Source of the DNA: Luteitalea sp.
GTDB taxonomy: Bacteria > Acidobacteriota > Vicinamibacteria > Vicinamibacterales > Vicinamibacteraceae
Direction: 5' to 3'
Length of the DNA stretch: 64,000 nucleotides
NCBI GenBank assembly: GCA_009377495.1
Contig: WHTZ01000007.1
Span: 49,614-113,613 of the forward strand
Shown: positions 42,110 to 53,600 of the stretch, in pieces
Layout: each line of letters opens with the position of its first letter
Numbering within the stretch: position 1 is the stretch's first letter
The notes under the pieces: generated by a model
What the model saw: only the letters and a program-made list of their open reading frames with translations
Told to the model about the DNA's origin: nothing
Database searches by the model: none
Position numbers and translations under genes: made by a program

Positions 42110-45100
42110 ATGTACCGATATCTGGTGCGGTGGACTGTGTGGGTCTTCGTGGCAGGGTTCCTCGTGGCAGCGCCGCGGTTCGCGGCTGCGCAGATTACCA
42201 CCGCTACCGTGGCGGGAACGGTCAGGGACACACAAGACGCGGCCGTGCCGGGCGCAACGGTCACGCTAACGAGCGCCACGCGCGGCACGACGCTGGGCGA
42301 GACGGTGACCAACGCGAGTGGCGACTTCCTGTTTCCAAATGTCCCCGCCGATACATACACCGTGCAGGTGACGTTGGAGGGCTTCAAGACCCTGAACCAT
42401 CCTGGCATCGAGGTCAGCCCCGGTGACCGCGTGGTGGTTCCAACCCTGACCATCGAGGTTGGGGAACTGGGCGAGACCGTGGAGGTGAAAGCCGAGACCC
42501 CATCGATTCAGGCGCAAAGCGGCGAGCGATCCTTCACCATTGCCACAACCGAAGTCGAGAACCTCCCGATTGCCGGCCGCAATTATGCAACGTTGACGCG
42601 GCTGACGCCGGGCGTGATGACCAGCACCTGGCCTGGCCAACAGGCAAGCCGACTCGGCGGCGGCGGGCAGAACAACATCACGATGGACGGCGTGTCGGTG
42701 CTGGACACGGGCGCCAATGCCCAGATGTTGTACTTGAACCCGGACGCAATTGCCGAGGTCAAGGTGTTAACGGCGGGCTACCAAGCAGAGTACGGGCGTT
42801 CGAGCGGCCTGCAGATCATCTCGGTGACCAAGAGCGGCACGAACACCTTCCGCGGATCGACGTACTACGTCAAGCGGGATTCCGCCTGGAACACGAATAG
42901 CTGGGAGAACCAAGAGAACGGCGACCCGAAGTCGGTGTCAGAGCAAACTGATTGGGGCTATACGATTGGCGGACCGGTGGGCCGGCCTGGTGGCGACAAC
43001 AAGCTGTTCTTCTTCTATGGTCACGAGCTCCGGCCCCGGACGACCGGCAACATCACACGGCGCTTCCGGGTCCCCACCGAGCTCGAGCGGCAGGGCGATT
43101 TCTCGCAAACGCTCGACAACCAAGGTCGTCTCTTCAATCTGATTCGAGATCACACGACGGGGTTGCCGTGCGAAGCATCGAACACGAGTGGGTGCTTTCA
43201 AGACGAGGGGATGCTGGGGCGGATTCCGCAGGATCGCCTCTACGGGTCGGGCAGAATATCCTGAACCTGTGGCCGCTGCCTAACATCGAGCAGCAGCCGG
43301 GCACGGCCTATAACCTGGAGTTTCAATCGCCGGTCCAGGAGCGGCTGTCCTACCAACCCTCGATGCGCGTGGACTATCAAGTGGCCTCGTCGCTGCGGAT
43401 CACGGCGAAGTACAACGGGCAGAAATCGGAGACGGCGCGCGGCGGAGAGCCGAACATCGGGACGATTCCCGGGTTCAACGACACGCGACAGAAGTTTCCA
43501 TGGATCCACGCGTTTGCCACGACGGTCAACTACAACGTGAACTCGACGACGTTTCTCGAGGCGACCTACGGCGTGTCACAGAACCGGCTCGGCACACCGA
43601 TCATCACGGAAGCGGCGAATCGATTCAACTCTGGCTTGGGCGACCTGCCGTTGCTCTTTCGCGATGCCGGGATCGTCGATTCTCGGTTCTACAATTTTCA
43701 GGCGTTGGACAGCCTTGGCGCGCCATTCTTCAACAACGGTCGGATTGAGCTGCCTCCGACGTTCCAGTGGGGCAGCCTTATCGGAAACGCGCCGCCGAAT
43801 CTGAGCTACCCTCCGTGGCTGAACATCAACCGAACACAGGATCTGGCGGTCAGCCTGACGAAGGTCATGGGGCAGCATCACATCAAGGCCGGCTTCTACC
43901 TGAATCACAGCTACAAGGCGCAGAACCTGTCACAAGGGGGCGGTGCACCGTTTCAGGGCGAATTGAGCTTCGACAACGACACGAACAATCCAATCGACAC
44001 CGGATTTGCGTACGCCAATGCGGCGCTTGGCATTTTCTCGTCCTACCAACAACAGTCGCGATTCGTCGAAGGGAGCTACATCTACAACAACATCGAGTGG
44101 TACGTGCAGGACAATTGGAAGGCGAGCTCCCGGCTGACGCTCGACTACGGCTTGCGCTTCACGCACCAACAGCCGCAGTACGACCAGTTTTCGCAGGGCT
44201 CGAATTTCTTCGTGGACCAGTGGAGCGCCGCCCAGGCACCGGTGCTCTACACGCCGGCGTGCGCGGCCGTCAGTCCGTGCGCGGCGAACGATCGCCAGGC
44301 CAGGAATCCGGTGACCCGGGAGTTGCTGGGTGCCGGCAGCGCGGCGCTGATCGGGCAAATCGTGCCGGAGACCGGGAACGCGTTGAACGGGATCCGCTCG
44401 GCGGGCGACGGGATCTCAGAGTATAACTACAAGTGGCCCACGCTCGCGTTTGGTCCGCGCGTCGGGGCCGCCTACGACCTGACCGGCGATCAACGAATCG
44501 TGCTGCGCGGCAGCGCCGGCCTCTTCTTCGACCGGCCATACGGCGATACCGTCTTTGCCCAGAGCGGGAATCCGCCGAACTCCACGTCCACGATCGTGCG
44601 GTACGGGCAGCTGCAGAGGCTGGGGACTGGCGGTCTGACGAGCCAGGGCGTGCCGCAGCTGATCACTTACAGGTACGACAATGACAGCCTGCCGTCTTCC
44701 GCGCAGTGGAATGTCGGTCTCCAGATGCCGCTGTTCTGGGCTTCGACCTTCGATATCGCCTACATCGGACAGCGTGCTTTCAACGTGCTCCGAGCTGATG
44801 GGATCTGCTGTGAGGTCCAATCGACGAATCTGAACGCGATCGATATCGGCGCGGCGTTCCTGCTCGAGAACCAGGACCCGACCATGGCGCCGAGCGGCAC
44901 GCCCGGTGAAACGGCCCTTCCCGCGGAACTGCTGCGTCCGTATCGCGGCTACGGCAATATCATGGAGGAGCAGCAGAGCTTCTGGCGGCTGCATCATTCA
45001 CTCCAAACGTCCTTCCAGCGACGCTTCACGAACGGGATCTCTGCGGGCGTGAACTGGACCCTCACCTTGAGCGACGTGGGTACGACCGGCGTGCCGCTTC

Positions 45101-45819
45101 GCCTGCAGCACGACCCCGATGGCAGCATCTCGATTCGGGATGACCAAGGCGAGTTCAACGAGCTCATGAAGGACCAGGGAACTCGACGCCACATCCTCAA
45201 GGGCCATTTCGTCTGGGACCTGCCAGACCTGGAGATGGGGTCCGGCCCGGCTCGCGTACTGCAGGCGGTGGTCAACGACTGGCAACTCTCGGGCATCTAC
45301 ACGGGCGCATCCGGCGCGAAGTACGACATCGGCTACGGCTATCAGAGCGGGGGCGCCAGCGTGAATCTCACGGGGTCGCCGGACTACGGCGCGCGCATCC
45401 GCATCGTGGGGGATCCGGGGCGTGGTTGCTCGGGTGACCAGTACCGCCAGTTCAACACCGAGGCGTTCGCCGGGCCGGTCTCGCCGAGTGTCGGGCTCGA
45501 GTCGGGTCAGAACTACATGACGGGCTGCTGGGAGAACATTTGGGATCTGGCGATCGCGCGCAACATCAGGCTCGGTGGCCGCCGGAACCTCCAGGTGCGG
45601 CTGGATATGTTCAACGCGTTCAATACCGTCGTCTACAACGCTCGGGAGACAGAGCTGCAACTTCGCAGCCCGACTGATCAGACGATCCGCAACGCGCAGT
45701 TTGGCCCAGACGGTTCACTTGACCAGGACAGGCTGCGACCAGCCGACGCTGGATTTGGTGCAGCCACCGGAGCCCTGCCGCTGCGCGAAGTGCAGCTACA
45801 GGTACGCTTCTCGTTCTGA
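42110..45819 (+). pseudogene. Oar-like TonB-dependent receptor interrupted by one frameshift
   Basis: Starts at ATG 42110 after GGAGG. The signal peptide (VWVFVAGFLVAAPRFAAAQ) and carboxypeptidase-regulatory domain (ATVAGTVRDTQDAAVPGATV) are followed by the plug (VENLPIAGRNYATLTRLTPG, GLQIISVTKSGTNTFRGSTY). The first frame stops at 43264, after RIPQDRLYGSGRIS. The second frame continues perfectly from GQNILNLWPLPNIEQQPGTA to the barrel end REVQLQVRFSF. Restoring one base at about 43251 (GGGC to GGGCC) would give RLYGSGQNILNLWPLPN, the expected family sequence, and a protein of about 1236 residues. As read, only the plug part would be made. Confidence 0.85.
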
Positions 45820-45855
45820 CTGCGCTTCGAGCTTGCCGAGACGTAGTCCAATCGT

Positions 45856-47586
45856 TCACTCGCAGCACCTGGGGGAATCGCCGCCCATCCTCGTCTCGAG
45901 CGTGAACGCGATCTCCTGGCGTCGCCAGCTCAGGGCCCAGTCACGTTGCGGCTCGACCTTCAACGGGATCGACAGCCGCCCCACCGCGTGCCGCAGCTCC
46001 GTTTCCGGCGCGTTGCTGTACGGGTTGAACGGATAGATCGGCCAGGTCAGCCGGGCGGTCGGATCGACCGTGAGTGTCCAGCCGCGGTGGCGGATCCAGC
46101 CGCCGATCTCTTCCGGTCCTAGCTCGATACGGTTCTCGTCGAGCGTAACCTTGGTCTTGGCGGTTTCAAGTACTTTGCCCGACTCGAGAACGAGCTGCAG
46201 GTTCATGTGCGCGTCCCCCATGCGGTTTGGTCCCACTTCCGTGATCTGGAAGTGAAGCGTCAGGCGTTCCGGTTCCGGCCGCGGCACGCGCAGATCCACG
46301 AAGAACGTGCGGTACGCCATGCCGAGGCGGTCCGCCTCGTCGCTCATCCGCAGCCGGCTGCTGCGGGGAACGGTCGCCACCTCGTCTCCGTCGTTTTCCA
46401 TGAACGTGGCGAGCTCGGGCTGATGTTTCGAATTAGCGCCGGTGATGATCATGCCGAGTGTGTCGTGGTAGATGCTCACGTTCCCCTGCCGGTCGAGCGT
46501 GAACTGGCTGGAGCTCGGCGGGTCGTACAGGCCGGAGAGGCAGACCGTCCACGGCGCGGTCCTGCGGATGCCGGCCGGCACGGGCATCTGATGGACGGCA
46601 CGCGACAAGTCCTGCGGGATCTCGGCAGTGGGTCCCTCGTGATAGTAGAGGGCGCTCTGGGACAACCGACCCAAGTCGCGGCCGGACACGTTCCCCGCGG
46701 TGAAGAACGGCGATAGGAACTCGGCATAGCGGCGGCCGTCCGGCCAGTGGGTGAAGCCGAAGTGGCCCCAAGCGCTGACGTCCCAGTGGCGGTTGCGGCC
46801 GTTGATCGTCTCCACCGGCTCGCCGTTGGGCCACGTGAAGTACTTGTGGAAGTCAGTCGATCGGCGAAGAGCCTCGAGCGCCCCGGTATCAAGGCTGTGC
46901 TCGTAGTACAGGGCGACGCAGGTCATGGTGATGTAGTCGTAGCCGGTCGTCGGGCCATTGTCCGTGAACTCGCCCCAGTAGCCACCAGGAGCCTGCTCCT
47001 CGGTTGCCAGGCGGTGCATGGCCCGGGTGCCCAGTTCCTCCCATTCCTTGTTCTTGAGCACCCGTCCGGCAAGATAAACCGTCGAGGCAAAGAGCGCGAA
47101 GTGGTTGGTGGACGTCCGGATGAACGGGCCCTGGTAACGGGGAAAGTCGATGCGGGCGTCCGTCTGGCCAGCGAACCAACGGACGTTCCGCTCCAGCTCC
47201 TTCCGCCAGCGGGCGCGGCGCGCGTCGGAGAGCTTCGATTCGAGCAGACGGTAGGAATCGAGCCAGAAGTGGATCTCCCACTCGTAGTCCTGCCGGTCCT
47301 GAGAATCGTCTCGTTCGCTCTGACTGACCGCCACGTCCCCGAGCTGCATCGCCAGCTCCAGAAACTTCTCGTCCCCGTACGCGGGGTTCGCCGGATGCTG
47401 CTTCGTCACCAGCACCGCTGCGGCAAGCATGTAGCTGGGGGCGTCGCGCAGTTCCGGAGTGGACGCGATGCGCTGCAGCTCGGCGACCATCAGGTCGAAG
47501 TAGTCGTCTGGCGATGCAGCCGAGACGACCCTCGGCGCAGCCACCAAGGCAACGAGCGCAAGAACGACGAAGTGATGTATTCTCAC
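45856..47586 (-). CDS. secreted alpha-toroid (polysaccharide-lyase-like) protein, function unknown
   Basis: This 576-residue protein starts with GTG after GGAGGAGG. The signal peptide is MRIHHFVVLALVALVAAPRV. The N-terminal two thirds is helical, with repeated aromatic segments (RQDYEWEIHFWLDSYRLLES, ERNVRWFAGQTDARIDFPRY, TSTNHFALFASTVYLAGRVL, QAPGGYWGEFTDNGPTTGYD), as in alpha/alpha-toroid lyases and glycoside hydrolases. The C-terminal third is beta-rich (RLTLHFQITEVGPNRMG, TLTVDPTARLTWPIYPFNPY), like heparinase-type lyases. No family is named with confidence. Its place beside a beta-helix protein, an esterase and Oar receptors fits polysaccharide breakdown. The TonB receptor gene ends 36 bases away, convergent. 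Confidence 0.7.
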   Translation of the reverse strand: MRIHHFVVLALVALVAAPRVVSAASPDDYFDLMVAELQRIASTPELRDAPSYMLAAAVLVTKQHPANPAYGDEKFLELAMQLGDVAVSQSERDDSQDRQDYEWEIHFWLDSYRLLESKLSDARRARWRKELERNVRWFAGQTDARIDFPRYQGPFIRTSTNHFALFASTVYLAGRVLKNKEWEELGTRAMHRLATEEQAPGGYWGEFTDNGPTTGYDYITMTCVALYYEHSLDTGALEALRRSTDFHKYFTWPNGEPVETINGRNRHWDVSAWGHFGFTHWPDGRRYAEFLSPFFTAGNVSGRDLGRLSQSALYYHEGPTAEIPQDLSRAVHQMPVPAGIRRTAPWTVCLSGLYDPPSSSQFTLDRQGNVSIYHDTLGMIITGANSKHQPELATFMENDGDEVATVPRSSRLRMSDEADRLGMAYRTFFVDLRVPRPEPERLTLHFQITEVGPNRMGDAHMNLQLVLESGKVLETAKTKVTLDENRIELGPEEIGGWIRHRGWTLTVDPTARLTWPIYPFNPYSNAPETELRHAVGRLSIPLKVEPQRDWALSWRRQEIAFTLETRMGGDSPRCCE

Positions 47587-47696
47587 GGCCTCCTCCCGCG
47601 CTCTGGTCGTAGATAGATGGCAAGTCTAACCTGGCCTATGCTACAACGGACCCCGCCGGAGCGCCCTCGGACCGCGGAAACTCGCGGGGAGAAACC

Positions 47697-49937
47697 ATGA
47701 GCTCCATGACCCGCAGACAAGCGATCGCCGGCCTGTTGGTGGCGGCAGCCGCGCCCCGGCTGCGCGCGCAGCACCAGCTCGACTTCCTGCACGACCTGAC
47801 GGACTTCGGCGACATTCGCGAGATGCTGCCAAGCTATCTGCGACGCCGTGCTCACGGTCTACTCGAAGAGCGCAGGCGCACCGTCGAACCGATCTCCACG
47901 GCACCGCAAGTGGACGCACGGCGCGCCTACATACGCCGCGTGATCACCGACGCCGTGGGCGGGCTCCCCGAACCGACGCCGCTCAATCCCCGTGTCGTGG
48001 GGACCCTCGAACGAGACGACTACAAGATCGAGAAGATCATCTTCGAGAGCCGCCCGAGCTTCTATGTGACGGCGAATCTCTACCTCCCCAAGACTGGCGA
48101 ACCGCCCTACCCCGGCGTTCTCTTTCCGCTCGGACACGAAGCAGGCGGCAAGAGCCACGCCACCTGGCAGTACATGCTCATCTCGCTGGCCAAGCGAGGC
48201 TACGCCGCGTTGGCCTGGGACCCGCTGGGGCAGGGCGAGCGCGCTCAGATGTACGACGAAGATTTTGCGCAGCGTAAGCTCATACGCTCTACCACCGAGC
48301 ACACCATGCTGGGCATTCAATGTCTGCTCGCCGGCGACAACCTCGCGCAGTACACCATCTGGGACGGCATTCGCGCCCTGGACTATCTGCTCTCGCGCCC
48401 CGAGGTGGACGCCTCGCACATCGCCTGTACCGGCAACTCCGGCGGCGGCACGCACACGGCCTATCTCGCGGCGCTGGAGGACCGCATCCATGTGGCCGCG
48501 CCCTCGTGTTATTTGACCTCGTGGGGCCGGCTGCTCGATACGATCGGGCCGCAAGACGCCGAGCAGGTCCTGCTGCCGTTTCTGGCGGCCGGTCTCGATC
48601 ATGCCGACTTCATCTATGCCTTCGCGCCGCGGCCGTATCTCATGCTGTCGGCCATCCGCGACTTCTTTTCAATCGTTGGCGCGCGCTCGACGTACGCCGA
48701 AGCCACTCGACTCTACGAGCATCTGGGAGCGAGCGAGAAGATGTCGATGTCGGAGGTCGACGCCGGTCATGGGTACCACAAGCCCAACCGCGAGGCCGCC
48801 TACAACTGGCTGAGCCGCTGGCTCAAGGGAACGGAAGACCGCACGCCCGAACCGCCACTGGATGTCGCCGCGACGGAAGACCTCCGCTGCACCGCAACCG
48901 GCCAAGTCGCCACGTCGCTTGGGGGCGAGACGGTTCACACGCTCAACCGGAAGCGAGTCGCGGCCGTCGACCCGGAGCTGCCCGCGATCCAACGTGCCGC
49001 CGACGTGGCGGCCTACCGCCGCGAGATCCGTGACCGCGTGCGGCGCCTGAGCGCGTTCGAGTACGAGACGGGGGCCCTAGAAGTGCGCGACTACGGCCAC
49101 ATCGAGCGTGACGGCTACCGCATCGAAAAGCTGACGTACGTGAGTGAGCCGGGCCTTGTCATTCCGTCGCTGCTGTTCGTGCCAGAAGTCGCGTCTGTAC
49201 GGCCCGCGGTGGTCTACGTGGATGGTCGGGGGAAATCAGCCGAGGCCGCGGCGGGCGGAGACATCGAGTGGTTCGTTCAACAGGGCCACGTCGTGCTGGC
49301 CATCGACGTGCGTGGCATGGGCGAGGCCAGCCGCGTCGATGATCGCAACGGTTCGGACTTTCCAAGCTACTTCGGCGACTACGACAGCGCCATGACCGCG
49401 TTCCTCATCGGCCGGAGTCTGGTGGGCATGCGTGCCGCCGACATCCTACGTGGAGTCGACCTGCTCGGTGCCCGCGACGATGTCGACGCCACAGAGATCC
49501 GGGGGGTCGGCAAAGGCAACGGAACGGTGCCGTTGCTGTACGCTGCCGCGCTCGATGACCGGTTGCGGACTCTGGCGTTCGAGCGGATGCTGGTGTCCTA
49601 CCGCGCCATCGTCGAGCAGCGGATTCATCGCGGTGTGCTGGAAGCTGTTGTGCCAGGAGCGCTGCGGCAGTTTGACTTGCCCGACCTAATCGCCAGCCTG
49701 ATCCCGCGCAAGGTCTGCATCGTGAACCCCGTCAACCCGCTCGGCGACCGCCTATCGCCGGACGCGGCCGAGACGGCCTATTCACGCGTCTCCGAGGCCT
49801 TCCGTCGTGCCGGAGCAGTGGAAGCGATCCGGGTACTGCGCCGAAAGGATGGTGAAGGCCCCGAAAGCATTTACGAGCCCTGGATCAGCAACGCCTCGAG
49901 TGTTCACCTCAAGGGACAACCTCGCACCACTCGCTGA
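47697..49937 (+). CDS. exported alpha/beta-hydrolase of the acetyl xylan esterase type, two-domain
   Basis: This 746-residue protein begins MSSMTRRQAIAGLLVAAAAP, a Tat-like signal (TRRQ then hydrophobic run). Domain 1 (about residues 100-420) is an alpha/beta-hydrolase with YAALAWDPLGQGERAQMYDE, the nucleophile in CTGNSGGGTHTAY (Ser248) and a likely catalytic His in DAGHGYHKPNREAAYNW. Domain 2 (about 440-740) repeats the fold weakly: AVVYVDGRGKSAEAAAGGDI, HVVLAIDVRGMGEASRVDDR. Such enzymes deacetylate xylan or similar glycans. It is divergent from the toroid protein, with a 110-base shared promoter region. Activity and substrate are inferred from family and context. Confidence 0.82.
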   Translation: MSSMTRRQAIAGLLVAAAAPRLRAQHQLDFLHDLTDFGDIREMLPSYLRRRAHGLLEERRRTVEPISTAPQVDARRAYIRRVITDAVGGLPEPTPLNPRVVGTLERDDYKIEKIIFESRPSFYVTANLYLPKTGEPPYPGVLFPLGHEAGGKSHATWQYMLISLAKRGYAALAWDPLGQGERAQMYDEDFAQRKLIRSTTEHTMLGIQCLLAGDNLAQYTIWDGIRALDYLLSRPEVDASHIACTGNSGGGTHTAYLAALEDRIHVAAPSCYLTSWGRLLDTIGPQDAEQVLLPFLAAGLDHADFIYAFAPRPYLMLSAIRDFFSIVGARSTYAEATRLYEHLGASEKMSMSEVDAGHGYHKPNREAAYNWLSRWLKGTEDRTPEPPLDVAATEDLRCTATGQVATSLGGETVHTLNRKRVAAVDPELPAIQRAADVAAYRREIRDRVRRLSAFEYETGALEVRDYGHIERDGYRIEKLTYVSEPGLVIPSLLFVPEVASVRPAVVYVDGRGKSAEAAAGGDIEWFVQQGHVVLAIDVRGMGEASRVDDRNGSDFPSYFGDYDSAMTAFLIGRSLVGMRAADILRGVDLLGARDDVDATEIRGVGKGNGTVPLLYAAALDDRLRTLAFERMLVSYRAIVEQRIHRGVLEAVVPGALRQFDLPDLIASLIPRKVCIVNPVNPLGDRLSPDAAETAYSRVSEAFRRAGAVEAIRVLRRKDGEGPESIYEPWISNASSVHLKGQPRTTR

Positions 49938-49949
49938 TAATTTCATCGC

Positions 49950-50195
49950 ATGATCTGTGTCGGCGACTTCATCGTCATTCGTGGGAAGGATGAGGACGGC
50001 GCGACCATACCAGTAACCATCACCAGTGACACGATGATGGGTTCGGACGGGCGAACGCGCTGGAAGAAGGGCGGAACGCCCACGGTCTATTCGGGAAAGC
50101 AGTTCTGGTGGTCCAAGCACGATCCTGAGTTCGAGGAGGTGATCGACACCAGTGGACGGTGGGACGTAGAAAGCCCGCTAGGTCTTGCCCGTTGA
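49950..50195 (+). CDS. hypothetical 81-residue frame, possibly a gene fragment
   Basis: The frame encodes MICVGDFIVIRGKDEDGATI, then TPTVYSGKQFWWSKHDPEFE and EVIDTSGRWDV, and reads like protein rather than antisense noise. It starts 12 bases after the esterase stop without a ribosome site. At about 50167 it runs into the minus-strand DUF1080 stub, so its last nine codons are antisense of another gene. It may be an internal piece of a lost gene. I do not recognise the family, and it may not be expressed. Confidence 0.3.
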   Translation: MICVGDFIVIRGKDEDGATIPVTITSDTMMGSDGRTRWKKGGTPTVYSGKQFWWSKHDPEFEEVIDTSGRWDVESPLGLAR

Positions 50196-50307
50196 ACAGT
50201 GACTCCCATTCGACGCCCTGATAGTAAGCTGACTGGGAGAAGACAGTGGCAGATACGCCGGCCGCGATGAGGAGCGCCATGACGGGTCGGCATCGAAATA
50301 CTGGCAC
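50168..50307 (-). pseudogene. DUF1080 (3-keto-disaccharide hydrolase-like) protein, N-terminal stub
   Basis: From a GTG at 50307, with AAAGGA upstream, the frame gives a signal peptide (RCRPVMALLIAAGVSATVFS) followed by VEWESLFNGQDLAGF. The E-S-L-F-N-G-x-D-L-x-G segment is the standard opening of the DUF1080/LamG-like glycosidase domain. Homology stops after this segment at about 50168, and what follows in the frame is unrelated and antisense to a plus-strand frame. So only the first 45 residues of a usual 200-300 residue protein remain. Confidence 0.65.
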
Positions 50308-50643
50308 CAGCTTTCGTCCTTTCAGGTGAGTTACGAGACGACTTCGAGACCCATCTGGATCTCTCGTCCGAGCTTTATTGTACAAGGCAAGATAATCGGG
50401 ACCTGTGTTTTAGTAGTGCACTCACTTGGCAGAAGTCAAGTCGTCTTTGATCAACACGAGATTCACAACCCTCACCCGTTGCTTTCGACTGAGGTGCCAC
50501 GATCTCGATAGTGTATTGACTTCCGCAGTCTCGTCTGTGATGATGCTTTTCTAAAAACTATATTGTGTTGTACAAGAAAGTCCGCGAGACGCCAATCGGT
50601 GAAGGTTTCGTCGGAAGCTCGTTTGTTGGGAGGGGGAGATTCT
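50308..50643. promoter_or_regulatory. AT-rich upstream region of the Oar-like receptor with two TTGTACAA palindromes
   Basis: These 336 bases have lower GC than the rest of the window. TTGTACAA occurs at 50378-50385 and again at 50568-50575, 190 bases apart. The second is 4 bases downstream of a TATATT (50559-50564) that could be a -10 box for the receptor gene at 50644. Two identical 8-base palindromes suggest an operator pair, possibly for the ROK regulator encoded downstream. No coding sequence is evident. Confidence 0.45.
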
Positions 50644-53600
50644 ATGCGACAGCTATCCACGGGAAGGCTATTGCTGCTACGGGTGGCCATCGGCCTCATA
50701 GCCGTTCTGGTGCTCCCTCACACGGTCGTGGCCCAGACCGGGAGCGGCGTGGTCACAGGCGTGGTGCAAGACGTGAATGAGGCCGTGATTCCGGGATTGG
50801 AGGTTTCACTGGTCAACCTGGACACCAATGTGAGTCAAGCGACAGTCACCAATGAGGTCGGCCTTTACTACTTTGGAGGAATCCCCAGAGGGAACTATCG
50901 CATTTCGGTCCAGTTGGAAGGCTTCCAAACGTGGACGACCAATTTTGAGCTGCAGGTGGGCCAGACCGCGTCAATCAGCCCGACATTGGAGATTGGTGAG
51001 ATTGGTGAGACCCTCGAGGTGCAAGGCGCTGCCCCGCTGATCAACACCGAGGCGATGGGCGAGGCCGATGTCAGGGATTTCGACCGGATTCAGCAGCTGC
51101 CCCTGAACGGCCGGAGCGTCGCCAACCTGTTCAACCTGACTCCAGGCGTGGAAGGGGGCGGCAACGCCCGTGTCCTCGGTCAGAAGGTGGGTTCGCTCCA
51201 GATTACAACGGATGGGATCTCCTCGGTCGACCGCTTTGGCGGAGGGATGGTCCGGATTCCGCCTGCACTGGACGCGATTCAGGAGTTTCGCATCGACACC
51301 GTGGGCGCCGATGCCCGTTACTCGCGCCCCGCCACCGTCACCCTGGTCACGCGCAGCGGGACCAACGAGCTTCACGGCAGCCTCTTCGAGGTGCACCGGA
51401 ACAACGCGGGGGGGCTCCGGGCCCGGCGCCGAGAAGAATCAGAGGGAGATGCTGCCAAGCTGATTCGCAATGAGTTTGGCGCGAACGGCGGTGGTCCGGT
51501 CCGGCTCGGACCCCTGTACGACGGCCAAGACCGCACCTTCTGGTTTGCGGCGTTCGAAGGCTTGCGACAGCGACAGGAAAACCTCACGGTTTCCAGTGTC
51601 CCCACCGACGCGATGTGGAACGGAGACATGAGCGGTCTCGTCGACGCCCAAGGCAACCAAATCACCATCTATGATCCGCTGACCACCGATGAAAATGGGG
51701 TGCGCCAGCCGTTTCCCAACAACGTCATCCCACGCGATCGCATCCATCCCTTCGCCCAGCAGCTCCAGGGGCTGACCCATCCGGCCACCAACGACATCAA
51801 TCCCCTCGTCGGCAACAACCTGGAGACGGCATACCCGGTGAAGAACGACGAGAACAAGCTGACGTTGAAGGTGGATCATGTGCTCAGCCCCATCGACCAC
51901 CTTTCGGTGCGCTGGTCGCGTGACACGCGAGAGAACCGAACTGAAGGCGGCCGCTTTGGAAGCCCGGCCAACGCGGAGGCGGGACTGGGTACCGGGCGGC
52001 AGGATGTGGAAATCAACAACGTCTCGGTCAACTACCGCCGAACCTTCGCGCCCACGTTGCTGAGCGAGGTGCTGGTGGGCGTGAACCGGTCGAACAACAG
52101 CTCGGGCACACTGGCTGATGCGACACCGTTTGCCAACGAGCTGGGTCTTCCCAACCCGTTCGGCGTGACCGGGTGGCCGACCCTGTCTGCAGAGTTTCCC
52201 GCTTGGGATGCCGATAACCGAAACGATCAAGCCCTGACGCGCGGGACCGTGGAGGGGAATCTCACCTGGATTAAAGGCGATCACGCCATCCAGTTCGGGG
52301 GCGCGTTCTCCCGTGAGCACAACAACGTGCGCGAGCTGCAGCAGGCCCAGGGATCGCACTCGTGGAATGGAGACTGGACGGGTCTGTACGACCCCATCGG
52401 CGATCAGAGGGTCTCGCGAACGGGTCACGAGTTTGCAGACATGCTGCTGGGCACGCCCAGCTTTCTCTCCAACCAGTTCAACCGCGGGTTCTTCTACCTC
52501 CGCAATTCGGAGCTGGCGTTTTACGTGCAGGACAAATGGACGGTCACGCCGCGTCTGACCTTGCACCTCGGCCTCCGCTGGGAGAAATGGACCCCGTTTA
52601 CGGAGGGACAGAACCGGCTGGCGGCCATCGATCCTGATACGGCCCTGGACTCGTTTCAGGTGGTAACCGCGACGGGTCACGACATGCGGTCGCTCCCAGG
52701 CGTTCCCCCGGCCGCGCTGGACTCCTGGGAGGTGAGAGGCCTCAGCTGGGTTACCGCGGACCAGGTGGGCATGCCGGATAGTCTGTTTGCGGCCGATAAC
52801 AATAACTTCGGTCCCCGGGTGGGGGCGGCGTTTCGTCTGACGGATAGGACCGTGCTGCGCGGGAGCTACGGCGAGTACTTTTGGCCGATGCCCCTCTCGC
52901 AGATCCTCCAGACCTCCAGGATCAATCCGCCGCTGAACCTCCGCTTTACCACCCAGCCAAACCTCACCGACGGCTCGGGGACCTGGACCCTGAGGAATCA
53001 ACCCAATCCGGACAACTTTGTCGGCCGGGCAGACGTCGCAACAGAGGGAATTGTCGACATCACGTCGAATGCGGCCCAGGCGTTGGTGTGGGACGCCCGC
53101 AACTGGCAAGATGCGCGATCGCAGGCCTGGAATGTGACCATCGAGCACGAATTCATAAAGGAGACGGCGGTGCGGCTCAGCTATCTGGGCAACCACGGCA
53201 GCAACCTGGAACAGCGCGCGTCCTTCAACAGCCAGGAACTGGAATTCAATTTCATCGAGCGCACGGGCGAGCCGGTCGTGGGGCAGCGCGACGTCCTCAG
53301 AGCCAACCCTGACTGGAACCCTCATTATCTGAACCGGACCGGCCGCTCCAACACGCATTCGGCCCAGGTCGAAGTCGCGCGCCGTTTCACAGACGGGCTG
53401 GCCTTTCAGTGGTTCTATACCTACTCGCGCCAGCGCACGACCACCGATGCCGACGGCTTCAACCCCGGCAACGGGACGATTAATAACACCGCCGGAAACC
53501 GGGCCGTTCCCGAGAACCACCAGATTCTAGGGAACCCGAGCTTGAGCTACGACGACAGGCTGGACCTCATCTACTTCAACGGCACGAACGTGCCGCCGCA

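Noticed and set aside
51439..53520. A 693-codon minus-strand open frame
   Set aside because: It is the antisense of the Oar-like receptor 50644-54258 and has no recognisable domain.
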